From contig RAYQ01000013.1 of NCBI GenBank assembly GCA_003612395.1, positions 99,474 to 163,473 of the forward strand: a DNA stretch of 64,000 nucleotides, given 5' to 3'. Shown here one piece after another: positions 36,767 through 45,381 of this stretch (its first letter is position 1; each line of letters begins with the position of its first letter). The position numbers were made by a program, and so were the translations under genes. This DNA comes from Parablautia intestinalis. GTDB lineage: Bacteria; Bacillota; Clostridia; Lachnospirales; Lachnospiraceae. Below the pieces are notes generated by a model. The model was given only the letters and a program-made list of their open reading frames with translations, was not told where the DNA came from and did not search any database.

Positions 36767-37654
36767 ATGTATAATCCACAGCTGGAAACATTTATCCGTG
36801 TTGCAGATGCAGGAAGTTTTAATAAGGCGGCGGAACAGGCATACATTACACCTACGGCAGTCTTGAAACAGATCAATCTGCTGGAGGCAGATTTAGGGGT
36901 ACAGCTTTTTGAAAGAACCCACAGGGGGCTTTCTCTGACCAGGGCAGGAAGCTCCCTTTATAAAGATACAAAATACATTATTCAGTATTGCAGGGATTCT
37001 GTGATACGGGCGAAAAATGCCATGCAGGAAAACACAGATATTATCCGTATTGGAACGTCACCGATGACGCCTGCGCAGGTTCTGGTAGAACTCTGGCCGC
37101 AGATACATGCCCAGTGCCCGGAAGTCAAATTTCAGCTCGTTCCCTTTGAAAACACCCCGGAAAATGCAAGGGAAATACTGAAGAACCTCGGGCAGAATAT
37201 TGATGTGGTGGCAGGGATTTTTGATGAAACAATGCTGAACCTGCGCCAGTGTGCGGGTTTTGAACTTTTTGAGCAGCCGTTATGCTGTGCGGTATCCATC
37301 CACCACCGTCTTGCGGATAAGAGTAAGCTTGAGGTTCAGGATTTATATGGGGAGAACCTGCTTTTGATGCATCGTGACTGGAGCCATTACGTGGACAGGT
37401 TACGCGATGATATCTGGCAGAACCACAGCCAGATCCATATTGTGGATTTTGATTTTTACAATGTGGATGTATTTAACCGTTGTGAGAATGGAAATGATGT
37501 ACTGATGGCGGTTCCGGTATGGGATAATGTCCATCCTTTATTAAAAGTGATTCCTGTTGAATGGGATTATTCTATTCCTTATGGACTGTTGCATTCCCGT
37601 GAACCGTCAGCAACCGTCAGGAAATTCTTATCTGCACTGCAAAAAGTATTGTAA
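36767..37654 (+). CDS. LysR family transcriptional regulator
   Basis: 295 aa. The N-terminal winged helix reads LETFIRVADAGSFNKAAEQA, YITPTAVLKQINLLEADLG and LFERTHRGLSLTRAG, the standard LysR signature. Residues 90-290 form the periplasmic-binding-protein-like effector domain. It is first in, and the only regulator of, the redox island that follows on the same strand, so it is the natural candidate controller of these genes. The ribosome site lies in AGGAAAGGCAGTGAGGCG. The effector is unknown. Confidence 0.9.
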   Translation: MYNPQLETFIRVADAGSFNKAAEQAYITPTAVLKQINLLEADLGVQLFERTHRGLSLTRAGSSLYKDTKYIIQYCRDSVIRAKNAMQENTDIIRIGTSPMTPAQVLVELWPQIHAQCPEVKFQLVPFENTPENAREILKNLGQNIDVVAGIFDETMLNLRQCAGFELFEQPLCCAVSIHHRLADKSKLEVQDLYGENLLLMHRDWSHYVDRLRDDIWQNHSQIHIVDFDFYNVDVFNRCENGNDVLMAVPVWDNVHPLLKVIPVEWDYSIPYGLLHSREPSATVRKFLSALQKVL

Positions 37655-37700
37655 AAGGTTGCAGAGTTATAACAAGCTAAAACAAGGTTACAACAAAGTT

Positions 37701-37762
37701 GTAACCCAAAAGTATAAACTGATGAACAAATCGAGACTTCTTAAGAAGCCTCGGTTTTTTTT
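37701..37762 (+). terminator. Terminator with repeated leader, copy A
   Basis: CGAGACTTC pairs with GAAGCCTCG (one G-T pair), followed by eight T. Bases 37701-37742 match 43438-43479 at 40 of 42 positions, so the terminator and its upstream flank are duplicated 5.7 kb apart. Confidence 0.8.
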
Positions 37763-37825
37763 ATAATAAGGAAAAACAGAGAGAAACTACAGGTAATAAC
37801 CTGGCATTGACAGGGATGGTATGGT

Positions 37826-38994
37826 ATGAACAATTTTATTTTTGAAAATTCCACTAAGATATATTTTGGGAAAGGATGTGTAAAAGAGTATTTGACTTGT
37901 TTGGTAAAACGTTACGGAAAAAATGTAATGATTGGCTATGGCGGCGATTCTGTCATAAGTAATGGTATTTATGATGAAATGATAGAGTGTCTGACAAAAG
38001 CAGGAAAGAATGTGGTTGAATTTTCAGGCATTTGTCAAAATCCAACTTATGAAAAAGTGCAGGAGGGTGCGAAACTGGCAGAGGAAAATAAAATTGATTT
38101 TATCCTTGCCGTTGGAGGTGGAAGCGTAATAGATTGCTGTAAAGCTGTTTCTATGGCGGCGGTTTATGAAGGTGATCTCTGGAATGATTTTTTTGTAAAA
38201 TATGGCATTATGGATTTTGATCCGGTTCCCCTTGGCGCTGTTGTTACGGAAACGGAAACAGGAAGCGGGATGAACGGAAAGGCGGTCATCACAAATAAAG
38301 CGTTAAAGGTCAGGACAGGGCGGGATTATCCAAAATGTAATCCCAGATTTGCATTGATTGATCCTGCCTATAGCTGCAATGCTTCAAGAAGACAGAGGGT
38401 GTCAGACGGTTTTGATACGCTGTCCCATATTATGGAGATTTATTTCAGCAAACCTGACGAGGATAATGTTTCAGATGATATTGCAGAGGCATTGATGAAA
38501 AATGTGATTCAGAATTTAAGGGCGGCAATCAAAGAACCGAAGGATTATACGGCAAAAAGCAACTTAATGTGGGATGCGGCTATGGCGGAGAACCGCATCC
38601 TGAAATTGGGAAAACAGACGGATTTTCAATGCCAGCAGATGGAATATCAGCTTGCTGCATATACAGACTGTAATCAGGGAGAGGGACTTGCAGTTCTGCA
38701 TCCTGTTTACTATCGGCACATTTATAGAAATGGCTGCCGCAAATTAAGAGATTCGCTGTTAACGTATGGGGTATTTCAAGTCAGGGAAAGACAGAGGAAG
38801 AAACAGCCTGTGAAGGAGTGGAGGCGCTGGCCGGTTTTGTAAAAGAAGTCGGTCTTCCCGCTACACTTCGTGATATAGGGGCGGATGAGAATACGGATTT
38901 GAAGCAGATAGCGGATTCCTGTATTCTTTCTGCCGGAAGTTATAAGCAAATGACGCACAAGGAAATCCTTGAAATTTTTCAGGAATGTTATTAA
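37826..38994 (+). pseudogene. Iron-containing alcohol dehydrogenase, frameshifted and lacking metal ligands
   Basis: Family III alcohol dehydrogenase related to the intact gene at 45,382. The NAD-binding AVGGGSVIDCCKAV and DGFDTLSHIMEIYF (first Asp and His ligands) are kept. The second ligand region reads QQMEYQLAAYTDCNQGEG where the intact paralogue has HQIEHQLGAFTDCNHGQG: two His became Gln and one became Tyr. In addition, the frame shifts between 38,725 and 38,755; the correct C terminus (VNVWGISSQGKTEEE to EILEIFQECY) continues in another frame to TAA 38994. Both defects predict an inactive product. Confidence 0.85.
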
Positions 38995-39003
38995 GGAGGA
39001 AAA

Positions 39004-39792
39004 ATGATGAGAAAGCAAATGATGAAGAAAGTAACAGCGGTATTAGCAGGTGTGGTTCTTGCCATTGGCCTTACGGCGTGTGGCAGTCAGGGCAGCGGAA
39101 ACAATGCAGCGGAAGTCCGGCAGGAAGAGGAAGACGTAACATCGGAGAATACACAGGAACCCTCTGCCCTGCCGGAACAGGAAATGGGAGACCAGTCAGA
39201 TGCGGCACAGGTCCGGCAGGAAACGACAAGTCAGACAGAGCAGCAGGCAGAGGGTGATATGGATACTTCGGCAGAGGATACAGATCAGACGTCCGCGGAA
39301 GGCGGAAAGACACTGGTTGTTTATTATTCGGCAACAGGAAACACGGAAAGTGTGGCAGGCTATATTGCAGCGGCAACAGACGCCGATATTTTCGTGCTGG
39401 AGCCGGTGGAGCCCTATAGCAGTGAGGATTTGGACTGGACAGATAAGGACAGCCGTGTGACCAGAGAGCATGAAAATGAGGATGAAAGAAATGTAGAGCT
39501 GGTTTCAGCTACCGTTGATAATTGGGAGTCTTATGATACAGTGTTTATTGGCTATCCCATCTGGTGGCATATTGCCGCATGGCCGGTAGACGGCTTTATT
39601 GCAGCGAACGATTTCACGGGAAAGACAGTGATCCCCTTCTGCACATCATCCAGTTCTGATCTGGGTGAGAGCGGAGAATTGCTGGAGGAAGCAGCCGGAA
39701 CCGGAAACTGGCTGGAAGGCGAGAGATTTTCGTCCAGCGCTTCTGAGGAAACAGTTCGGGCTTGGGTAGAAAGTCTGGATTTACAGCAGTAA
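39004..39792 (+). CDS. Flavodoxin-domain lipoprotein
   Basis: 262 aa. Lipoprotein signal (KKVTAVLAGVVLAIGLTAC, lipobox LTAC, Cys near residue 22), a Glu/Gln/Ser-rich linker to about residue 98, then a flavodoxin domain. The FMN-phosphate loop is complete (VVYYSATGNTES), followed by FIGYPIWWHIAAWPVDGF and VIPFCTSSSSDLGES, the flavin-stacking and loop regions. A flavodoxin outside the membrane would need exported FMN. It lies 10 bp after the dead dehydrogenase gene, with its own AAGGAGG site. Confidence 0.9.
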   Translation: MMRKQMMKKVTAVLAGVVLAIGLTACGSQGSGNNAAEVRQEEEDVTSENTQEPSALPEQEMGDQSDAAQVRQETTSQTEQQAEGDMDTSAEDTDQTSAEGGKTLVVYYSATGNTESVAGYIAAATDADIFVLEPVEPYSSEDLDWTDKDSRVTREHENEDERNVELVSATVDNWESYDTVFIGYPIWWHIAAWPVDGFIAANDFTGKTVIPFCTSSSSDLGESGELLEEAAGTGNWLEGERFSSSASEETVRAWVESLDLQQ

Positions 39793-39820
39793 TAAATAGT
39801 TCTGACAGGAGAAATGAAAA

Positions 39821-40915
39821 ATGAAAAAAGCGATGATATGGTTTCTGGCTGTTTTACTGGTACTCAGTTTGGCGGCATGTGGAAACAGCACGGAATTGGC
39901 GGAGAATAACGACACAGAAACGACAAAAACACAACCGGCTGCTGACGGGGGAGAATCTTCCGGACAGGAGGAGAACGCTTCTGTGAATGATGATTCAGAA
40001 AAAGAAACAGGCGCTTCACAGGATACTGCCTCCCAGGACAATAGGGAAGCATCTGCGGTATACTTTACATCCGGCATTTCACCGGAAGGACTGATGGCTG
40101 TCTATGAAGCTTTGAACTGGGAACCTGCCGGCAGCGTTGCAGTCAAGCTGTCCACCGGAGAGCCGCCGGAAAGTAATTATCTTGAGCCGGAACTGATTAA
40201 GGATCTGGTTCAGTCCGTGGACGGGACGATTGTGGAGTGCAATACGGCATACGGCGGCTCCAGGACGGAGACAGCCATGCACAGACAGGTGGCGGAAGAT
40301 CATGGGTTTACTGCCATTGCAGATGTGGATATTCTGGATGCGGACGGTTCTATGGAGCTGCCTGTAGAAGGAGGAATCCGTCTGGAAAAAAATCTGGTTG
40401 GCGCTCACTTTGGCAATTATGATTCCTATATCGTCCTTTCCCACTTCAAGGGACACGCGATGGCAGGTTTCGGCGGGGCGATCAAAAATATTTCCATCGG
40501 GCTTGGCTCCAAAGAAGGGAAATGCCTGATCCATACGGCAGGGGCAAGCAACAGCAGCCCATGGGGAGGAGATCAGACCGGTTTTACAGAGTCTATGGCG
40601 GAGGCCGGGAAATCTGTGTCGGATTACCTTGGAAACGGAGAGCGCATTGTTTATGTCAGCGTTCTGAATAATATTTCCATCGACTGCGACTGTGACGGAA
40701 ATCCGGCTGAGCCGTATATCCATGACATTGGTATCGCTGCGTCCCTTGATCCGGTAGCTGTTGATCAGGCATGTATTGACCTTGCCTTTGCGGCAGAGGG
40801 AAGCGAGGCTTTGCAGGTCCGTGTGAATGAGAGGGAAGGACTGCATACTCTGGAGCATGCCCAGGAGATTGGCCTGGGAAGCCGCACGTATGAGCTGGTA
40901 AATATTGACAAGTAG
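39821..40915 (+). CDS. DUF362-domain lipoprotein
   Basis: 364 aa. Signal peptide with lipobox LAAC (Cys near residue 20), an acidic/Ser/Thr linker of about 50 residues, then a DUF362 domain: AVKLSTGEPPESNYLEPELI, VECNTAYGG, YIVLSHFKGHAMAGFGGAIK (a highly conserved family block) and DIGIAASLDPVAVDQACIDL. DUF362 proteins are often fused to ferredoxin domains; here there are few cysteines and no cluster motif. Its activity is unknown. It is flanked by a secreted flavodoxin and a permease on the same strand, and is probably part of the same operon. Confidence 0.85.
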   Translation: MKKAMIWFLAVLLVLSLAACGNSTELAENNDTETTKTQPAADGGESSGQEENASVNDDSEKETGASQDTASQDNREASAVYFTSGISPEGLMAVYEALNWEPAGSVAVKLSTGEPPESNYLEPELIKDLVQSVDGTIVECNTAYGGSRTETAMHRQVAEDHGFTAIADVDILDADGSMELPVEGGIRLEKNLVGAHFGNYDSYIVLSHFKGHAMAGFGGAIKNISIGLGSKEGKCLIHTAGASNSSPWGGDQTGFTESMAEAGKSVSDYLGNGERIVYVSVLNNISIDCDCDGNPAEPYIHDIGIAASLDPVAVDQACIDLAFAAEGSEALQVRVNEREGLHTLEHAQEIGLGSRTYELVNIDK

Positions 40916-40980
40916 TTGTTTTGTGAAATTTTGTGAAATATTGTAATACAGGAAATGCCCGGAAGGGGGAGGTGGTCTGC

Positions 40981-41892
40981 GTGGAGCTGTTTACGGTGAT
41001 AAGACGGGAATTTGTTTATATCAGTTATTATTTCATGGTACAGCTTCGGCAGATCGCCTTTTACTGGATTTGGGGTATGGTGGCCGGATCTCTGGTATCC
41101 GTTTTTGCAAAAGACGCTATCCATAATTGTTTTGAAAAAATCAGGGACAAAAAATGGGGAGTATTCGGCGTGATCCTGGCAAGCCTTCTGGGGATTGCGT
41201 CGCCTCTGTGCATGTATGGCACGATTCCCATAGCGGTTTCCTTTTCCAGACATGGGATGCGCCACGACTGGCTGGCGGCATTTATGATGAGCAGTGTGCT
41301 TTTAAATCCGCAGCTTCTTTTTTACAGCACGGCGCTTGGGGGAACGGCAATGTCAGTACGGCTGGTTTCCTGCATTCTATGCGGAATTTTTGCAGGACTG
41401 GCGGTGCACTTTGCCTATGGGAAGAAGCCGTTCTTTCACTTTGAGGGATTTGAGCCCCGTGCAGGCCATGACACAGATCCCAATCTTCTGATACGGTTTT
41501 TGAAAAATCTGGGACGGAATGTCAGGGCAACGGCTTTTTACTTTCTGATTGGTGTGCTGCTTTCCGCATTGTTCCAGAGATATGTTCCGGCAGACGGTTT
41601 TGCGGAGCTTTTTGGGAAAAGCAATGAGGGGTTCGGTGTGCTGATGGCGGCGACCATCGGCGTCCCACTCTATGCCTGCGGGGGCGGGACAATCCCGCTT
41701 TTGCAGCAGTGGCTGGCCTCCGGAATGAGCATGGGAAGCGCGGCGGCATTTATGATTACCGGGCCTGCCACAAAGATCACAAACCTGGGGGCATTGAAGA
41801 TCGTACTGGGAATAAAGCGGTTTGTTTTATATATTGCTTTCGTAATGGTGTTCTCTCTGATGACAGGGCTCATTACAAATCTGCTGGTTTAA
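40981..41892 (+). CDS. COG0701/UPF0718 family permease
   Basis: 303 aa from GTG 40981, eight bases after GGGGGAGG. About eight membrane helices in two halves, with the repeated-family blocks ASPLCMYGTIPIAVSFSRHG and GVPLYACGGGTIPLLQQWLA, then GPATKITNLGALK. The family includes ArsP-like organoarsenical permeases and many of unknown substrate. Two cysteines sit in the paired P-L-C/A-C loops (PLCMYG, YACGGG). Context suggests transport linked to the surrounding envelope redox proteins (inference). It is 16 bp before the next gene. Confidence 0.85.
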   Translation: MELFTVIRREFVYISYYFMVQLRQIAFYWIWGMVAGSLVSVFAKDAIHNCFEKIRDKKWGVFGVILASLLGIASPLCMYGTIPIAVSFSRHGMRHDWLAAFMMSSVLLNPQLLFYSTALGGTAMSVRLVSCILCGIFAGLAVHFAYGKKPFFHFEGFEPRAGHDTDPNLLIRFLKNLGRNVRATAFYFLIGVLLSALFQRYVPADGFAELFGKSNEGFGVLMAATIGVPLYACGGGTIPLLQQWLASGMSMGSAAAFMITGPATKITNLGALKIVLGIKRFVLYIAFVMVFSLMTGLITNLLV

Positions 41893-41907
41893 TGGAGAGA
41901 AAATTAT

Positions 41908-43422
41908 ATGAAAAAATGGAAAAAGAGAGCGGTGATCGAACTGATTGTATTAGCGGTGTTGGTGGTTCTGATGTCATGGTATTTATTCATGGGCAGAAGG
42001 ATTACGGGTGCAGATGACAAAGTGGTTTCCGGAGACGAAGAGACTCATTCGCTGGTCGTTTATTTTTCCAGAGAGGGTGTCGTATCGGGGGGAGTAGATG
42101 CTGTTTCCCCGGCATCGCTTAATTCCAATCCTTACGAGGCAATAAGTGATACGGAAACTGTGGCAAAAATGATTCAGCAACTTACAGGGGCAGATTTATT
42201 TCATATCCGCACGGACAGATATTACCGCAGCGCTTTTTGGGGAACGGCAGCTACCGCATGGATTGAGGAGGCACTAAATTTAAGACCGAAGCTGGCAGCG
42301 AAGCCGGAAAGTCTTGACAAATATGATGTGATCTATATTGGCTATCCTATCTGGTGGTTTACTGCACCGATGGCGGTTGGGACATTTTTAGAAGGCTACG
42401 ACCTGACAGGGAAAACAGTGGTTCCTTTTTGTACCAGCACCGATAGTGGGATTGATGTAAGTATGGATTATATCCGGGAGGTTTCAGGAAGTGCGACGGT
42501 TTTGGATGGATACCGAGTTCATAATTCCGGTTTGGAAGATGTGTCAGCATGGCTTGAACGGATTGGCATGTTGGAACAGACAGACGAACAACAGGATATA
42601 GAAGTTGGTTTGACAAAATCAGAAGCGGATATAGCGGATGCTGCTTTGAAATCAGGTGAATGCCCCGATGTCACAGAGGGAACGGAAACGTACAGGAATT
42701 TTGTGATTGACAACGTGTATCACTCTGCAGATGCAGGGGACATTCACTACAATGTGTATATACCGGAAAGCTATGATGGCAGCAGGCCCTATGCCCTGTA
42801 TTTTACGCTGCCTGGCTATGAAGGATTATATTTTCAGGGAGTTGCTGCCAATATCAAGTCTGAAGAATTTGGATTTGAGGCACAGAAGTATAATGACGAG
42901 ATGATCATTGTCGCCCCTCAGCTGAATGACTGGGGAGAAACATCCGCGGATCAGACCATTGCATTGTTGGAATATTTTCTGGAAGAATACAACATTGACA
43001 GGAGTAAAGTCTACGGAAACGGCTTCTCCGGCGGCGGGGAAACCATGTCGATCGTAATGGGAAAGAGACCGGATCTGTTTACGGCATATCTGCAGGTCAG
43101 TTCCCAGTGGGACGGAGCGTATGAACCTGTTGCAGAGCAAAGACTTCCGGTCTATTTTGCCATCGGCAGGAACGATGAATATTATGGAGCGGAACCGACA
43201 CAAAGAGCTTATGACACACTCCGCGCTTTATATGAAAAGCAGGGACTGTCCGATGATGAAATGGATAAGTTGCTGGTACTGGATATAAAGAAGCATGATT
43301 ATTTCACGGAAAGAAATATGTCGAATGAGCACGGGGGCGGCGGTCTTTTCGCTTATGATGAAGAAATCATGGGCTGGCTGTTTTCGGATGAGAGAGGTGC
43401 GGCAGTGCAGGAGGGCAGGTAA
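41908..43422 (+). CDS. Membrane-anchored flavodoxin / alpha-beta hydrolase fusion
   Basis: 504 aa. N-terminal anchor helix (residues 8-28), then a flavodoxin-like domain (about 46-228) with LVVYFSRE, a 20-residue insertion in the phosphate loop, and IYIGYPIWWFTAPMAVGTFL. After a short linker, residues about 255-500 form an alpha/beta hydrolase of the poly-ester/feruloyl-esterase-like type: YNVYIPESYDG, ALYFTLPGYEG, nucleophile GNGFSGGGE (Ser near residue 374), then YFAIGRNDEYYG and a late KHDYF His. Both domains would be outside the cytoplasm. The reading frame is continuous, so the fusion is genuine. Confidence 0.85.
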   Translation: MKKWKKRAVIELIVLAVLVVLMSWYLFMGRRITGADDKVVSGDEETHSLVVYFSREGVVSGGVDAVSPASLNSNPYEAISDTETVAKMIQQLTGADLFHIRTDRYYRSAFWGTAATAWIEEALNLRPKLAAKPESLDKYDVIYIGYPIWWFTAPMAVGTFLEGYDLTGKTVVPFCTSTDSGIDVSMDYIREVSGSATVLDGYRVHNSGLEDVSAWLERIGMLEQTDEQQDIEVGLTKSEADIADAALKSGECPDVTEGTETYRNFVIDNVYHSADAGDIHYNVYIPESYDGSRPYALYFTLPGYEGLYFQGVAANIKSEEFGFEAQKYNDEMIIVAPQLNDWGETSADQTIALLEYFLEEYNIDRSKVYGNGFSGGGETMSIVMGKRPDLFTAYLQVSSQWDGAYEPVAEQRLPVYFAIGRNDEYYGAEPTQRAYDTLRALYEKQGLSDDEMDKLLVLDIKKHDYFTERNMSNEHGGGGLFAYDEEIMGWLFSDERGAAVQEGR

Positions 43423-43437
43423 AGCAGCAGGCAGGTT

Positions 43438-43500
43438 GTAACCTGAAAGTATAAACTGATGAACAAATCGAGACTTCTTTTGAGGTCTTGGTTTTTTTAT
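43438..43500 (+). terminator. Terminator with repeated leader, copy B
   Basis: Second copy of the 42-base flank at 37,701, followed by the stem CGAGACTTC/GAGGTCTTGG and seven T. It ends the first half of the redox island. The loop and 3' arm differ from copy A, yet pairing is kept. Confidence 0.8.
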
Positions 43501-43539
43501 ACTGAAAGCATAAAGAAAAAACGGAGGTGGCAGACGAAA

Positions 43540-44331
43540 ATGAAACGGAAAAACATTTTATGTTTATGTATGATAGTTTTGCTGGTATCGGGCCTGGTTG
43601 GATGCGGGAAAGAAAACAGGGATAACAATACCGGGAACACGCCTGTTCAGGAGCCGGAAGAAACGGAAGATTCCGACAGCCAAAGCGGCAGCGGAGATAC
43701 AAAAGAGGCGGAATCTGCTGCGGACATTCAGAACAGCCCGGAGCAGGAAAACGCAGAGGAGGGCAGTGAGTCTGTTGCGGAGGGCTCCAACATATTGATT
43801 GCCTACTTTTCCATACCGGAAGATGTGGAGACAACGGATGCGGTTTCCAGCGCCAGTATCGTAGTCAAAGACAATAAAAAGATGGGAAACACCGAGTATG
43901 TCGCAGGCGTGATCCAACAGACAGTAGGAGGCGATCTGTTCCGCATCGAGACAGTAGAGGAATATCCCCTCGACCACGATCCGCTGGTAGACCAGGCGGC
44001 AGATGAACAGGATGAGAATAAACGTCCGAAGCTTTTGAACCATGTGGAGAATTTTGAACAGTATGACACCATTATTTTAGGCTACCCAAACTGGTGGGCA
44101 GATCTTCCGATGCCGGTCTATACGTTTTTGGAGGAATACGATTTTGGAGGAAAGACCATTATTCCATTTGTAACCCACGGCGGCAGCGGTTTTTCGGGAA
44201 CAGTGAGAACTATATCAGAACTGCAGCCGGATGCTCTTGTCAGTGAAAATACGTTGTCCCTGTCCAGAAACAATGTGGCGGACAGTGAGGAAGATGTTGC
44301 AGCATGGGCGGAAAGCCTTGGATTAAATTAA
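43540..44331 (+). CDS. Flavodoxin-domain lipoprotein
   Basis: 263 aa from ATG 43540 (GGAGGTGGC upstream; an open frame 27 codons 5' runs through the terminator and is rejected). Signal peptide with lipobox LVGC (Cys near residue 22), an acidic Ser/Glu linker, then a flavodoxin_4-type domain: ILIAYFSIPED, a long loop, MGNTEYVAGVIQ, TIILGYPNWWADLPMPVYTF and IIPFVTHGGSGFSGT. The fold motifs match the two other island flavodoxins. It is 18 bp before an aldo/keto reductase gene. Confidence 0.9.
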   Translation: MKRKNILCLCMIVLLVSGLVGCGKENRDNNTGNTPVQEPEETEDSDSQSGSGDTKEAESAADIQNSPEQENAEEGSESVAEGSNILIAYFSIPEDVETTDAVSSASIVVKDNKKMGNTEYVAGVIQQTVGGDLFRIETVEEYPLDHDPLVDQAADEQDENKRPKLLNHVENFEQYDTIILGYPNWWADLPMPVYTFLEEYDFGGKTIIPFVTHGGSGFSGTVRTISELQPDALVSENTLSLSRNNVADSEEDVAAWAESLGLN

Positions 44332-44349
44332 AGAGTATGGAGGAAAGTT

Positions 44350-45351
44350 ATGCAATACAGAACATTAGGAGAAGATCTGACAGTATCCGCAGTGGGGCTT
44401 GGCTGTATGGGAATGAGCCACGCTTACGGGGCGCCGGCAGATAAAAAGGAGATGACGGAACTGTTGGCGGAGGCTGTGGATATGGGATATACATTCTTTG
44501 ATACAGCGGAAGTTTACGGTACGCCGGAAAATCCCCATCACAATGAAGAACTGGTAGGGGAAGCACTACGGCCGTATCGGGATAAAGTGGTGATAGCGAC
44601 AAAATTTGGAATTTATTTTGACATGGAAAGCAAACAGGTGAATAAACCGCTTTTGCCGGATTCCAGACCGGAAGTTATCCGTGCTTCGGTAGAAAATTCC
44701 CTAAAGCGGCTGGGAACAGACCATATTGACCTGTACTATCAGCACCGGGCTGACCCGTTTGTGCCGGTTGAGGAAGTGGCAGGCGTCATGCAGGAACTGA
44801 TCCGGGAGGGAAAGATCACGCACTGGGGACTTTCGGAAGCAGACGAAGAAACGATACGCCGTGCCCATGCAGTCTGCCCGGTAACGGCGATTCAGAACCG
44901 CTATTCCATGATGGCCCGCTGGTATGAGAAACTTTTTCCCGTACTGGAGGAGCAGCATATCGGTTATGTTGCGTTTTCACCTCTGGCAAACGGCTTTTTG
45001 TCTGCAAAATACGGGAAAGACTCCAAATTTGAGGCAAATACGGATTACCGGAGCGTGATGCCGCAGTTTACTCCGGAGGGTGTGGAACAGAACGAAAAAC
45101 TGTTGAAGTTGATTCGGACGGTTGCAGAAGGAAAACATGCGACGCCGGGACAGGTTTCCCTTGCCTGGATGCTCTGTAAAAAACCGTATCTGGTGCCGAT
45201 TCCGGGAACCAGAAAAGCAGACCGTCTGAGAGAAAACGCCGGGGCAGCGGATATAGAGCTGACAGAAAAAGAGGTTGAAATTTTGGATAAACAGCTGGAT
45301 AGCATAGAAATGTCGGATGTATTTGGCGGCACAGCTTGTAAGTGTCGTTGA
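44350..45351 (+). CDS. Aldo/keto reductase
   Basis: A 333-aa cytoplasmic NADPH-dependent oxidoreductase barrel. Motifs: VGLGCMGMSHAYG, FFDTAEVYG (catalytic Asp and Tyr), VIATKFGI (Lys), YYQHRAD (His), TAIQNRYSMM and PIPGTRKADRLRENAGAADI (cofactor 2'-phosphate binding). It is close to the YhdN/AKR13-like group. The substrate is unknown. It is followed by an alcohol dehydrogenase gene after 30 bp; both could reduce aldehydes or ketones. The ribosome site is TGGAGGAA. Confidence 0.9.
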   Translation: MQYRTLGEDLTVSAVGLGCMGMSHAYGAPADKKEMTELLAEAVDMGYTFFDTAEVYGTPENPHHNEELVGEALRPYRDKVVIATKFGIYFDMESKQVNKPLLPDSRPEVIRASVENSLKRLGTDHIDLYYQHRADPFVPVEEVAGVMQELIREGKITHWGLSEADEETIRRAHAVCPVTAIQNRYSMMARWYEKLFPVLEEQHIGYVAFSPLANGFLSAKYGKDSKFEANTDYRSVMPQFTPEGVEQNEKLLKLIRTVAEGKHATPGQVSLAWMLCKKPYLVPIPGTRKADRLRENAGAADIELTEKEVEILDKQLDSIEMSDVFGGTACKCR

Positions 45352-45381
45352 TGGATATATAAGGAAGAGGAGGAAAATGTA

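Noticed and set aside
37826..38994. Programmed frameshift in the alcohol dehydrogenase gene
   Set aside because: No slippery heptamer with downstream stem is evident, and the metal ligands are lost as well, so decay explains it better.
39004..40915. Antibiotic resistance or virulence cargo in the redox island
   Set aside because: All genes read as oxidoreductases, hydrolases, a regulator or a permease; nothing supports a resistance function.
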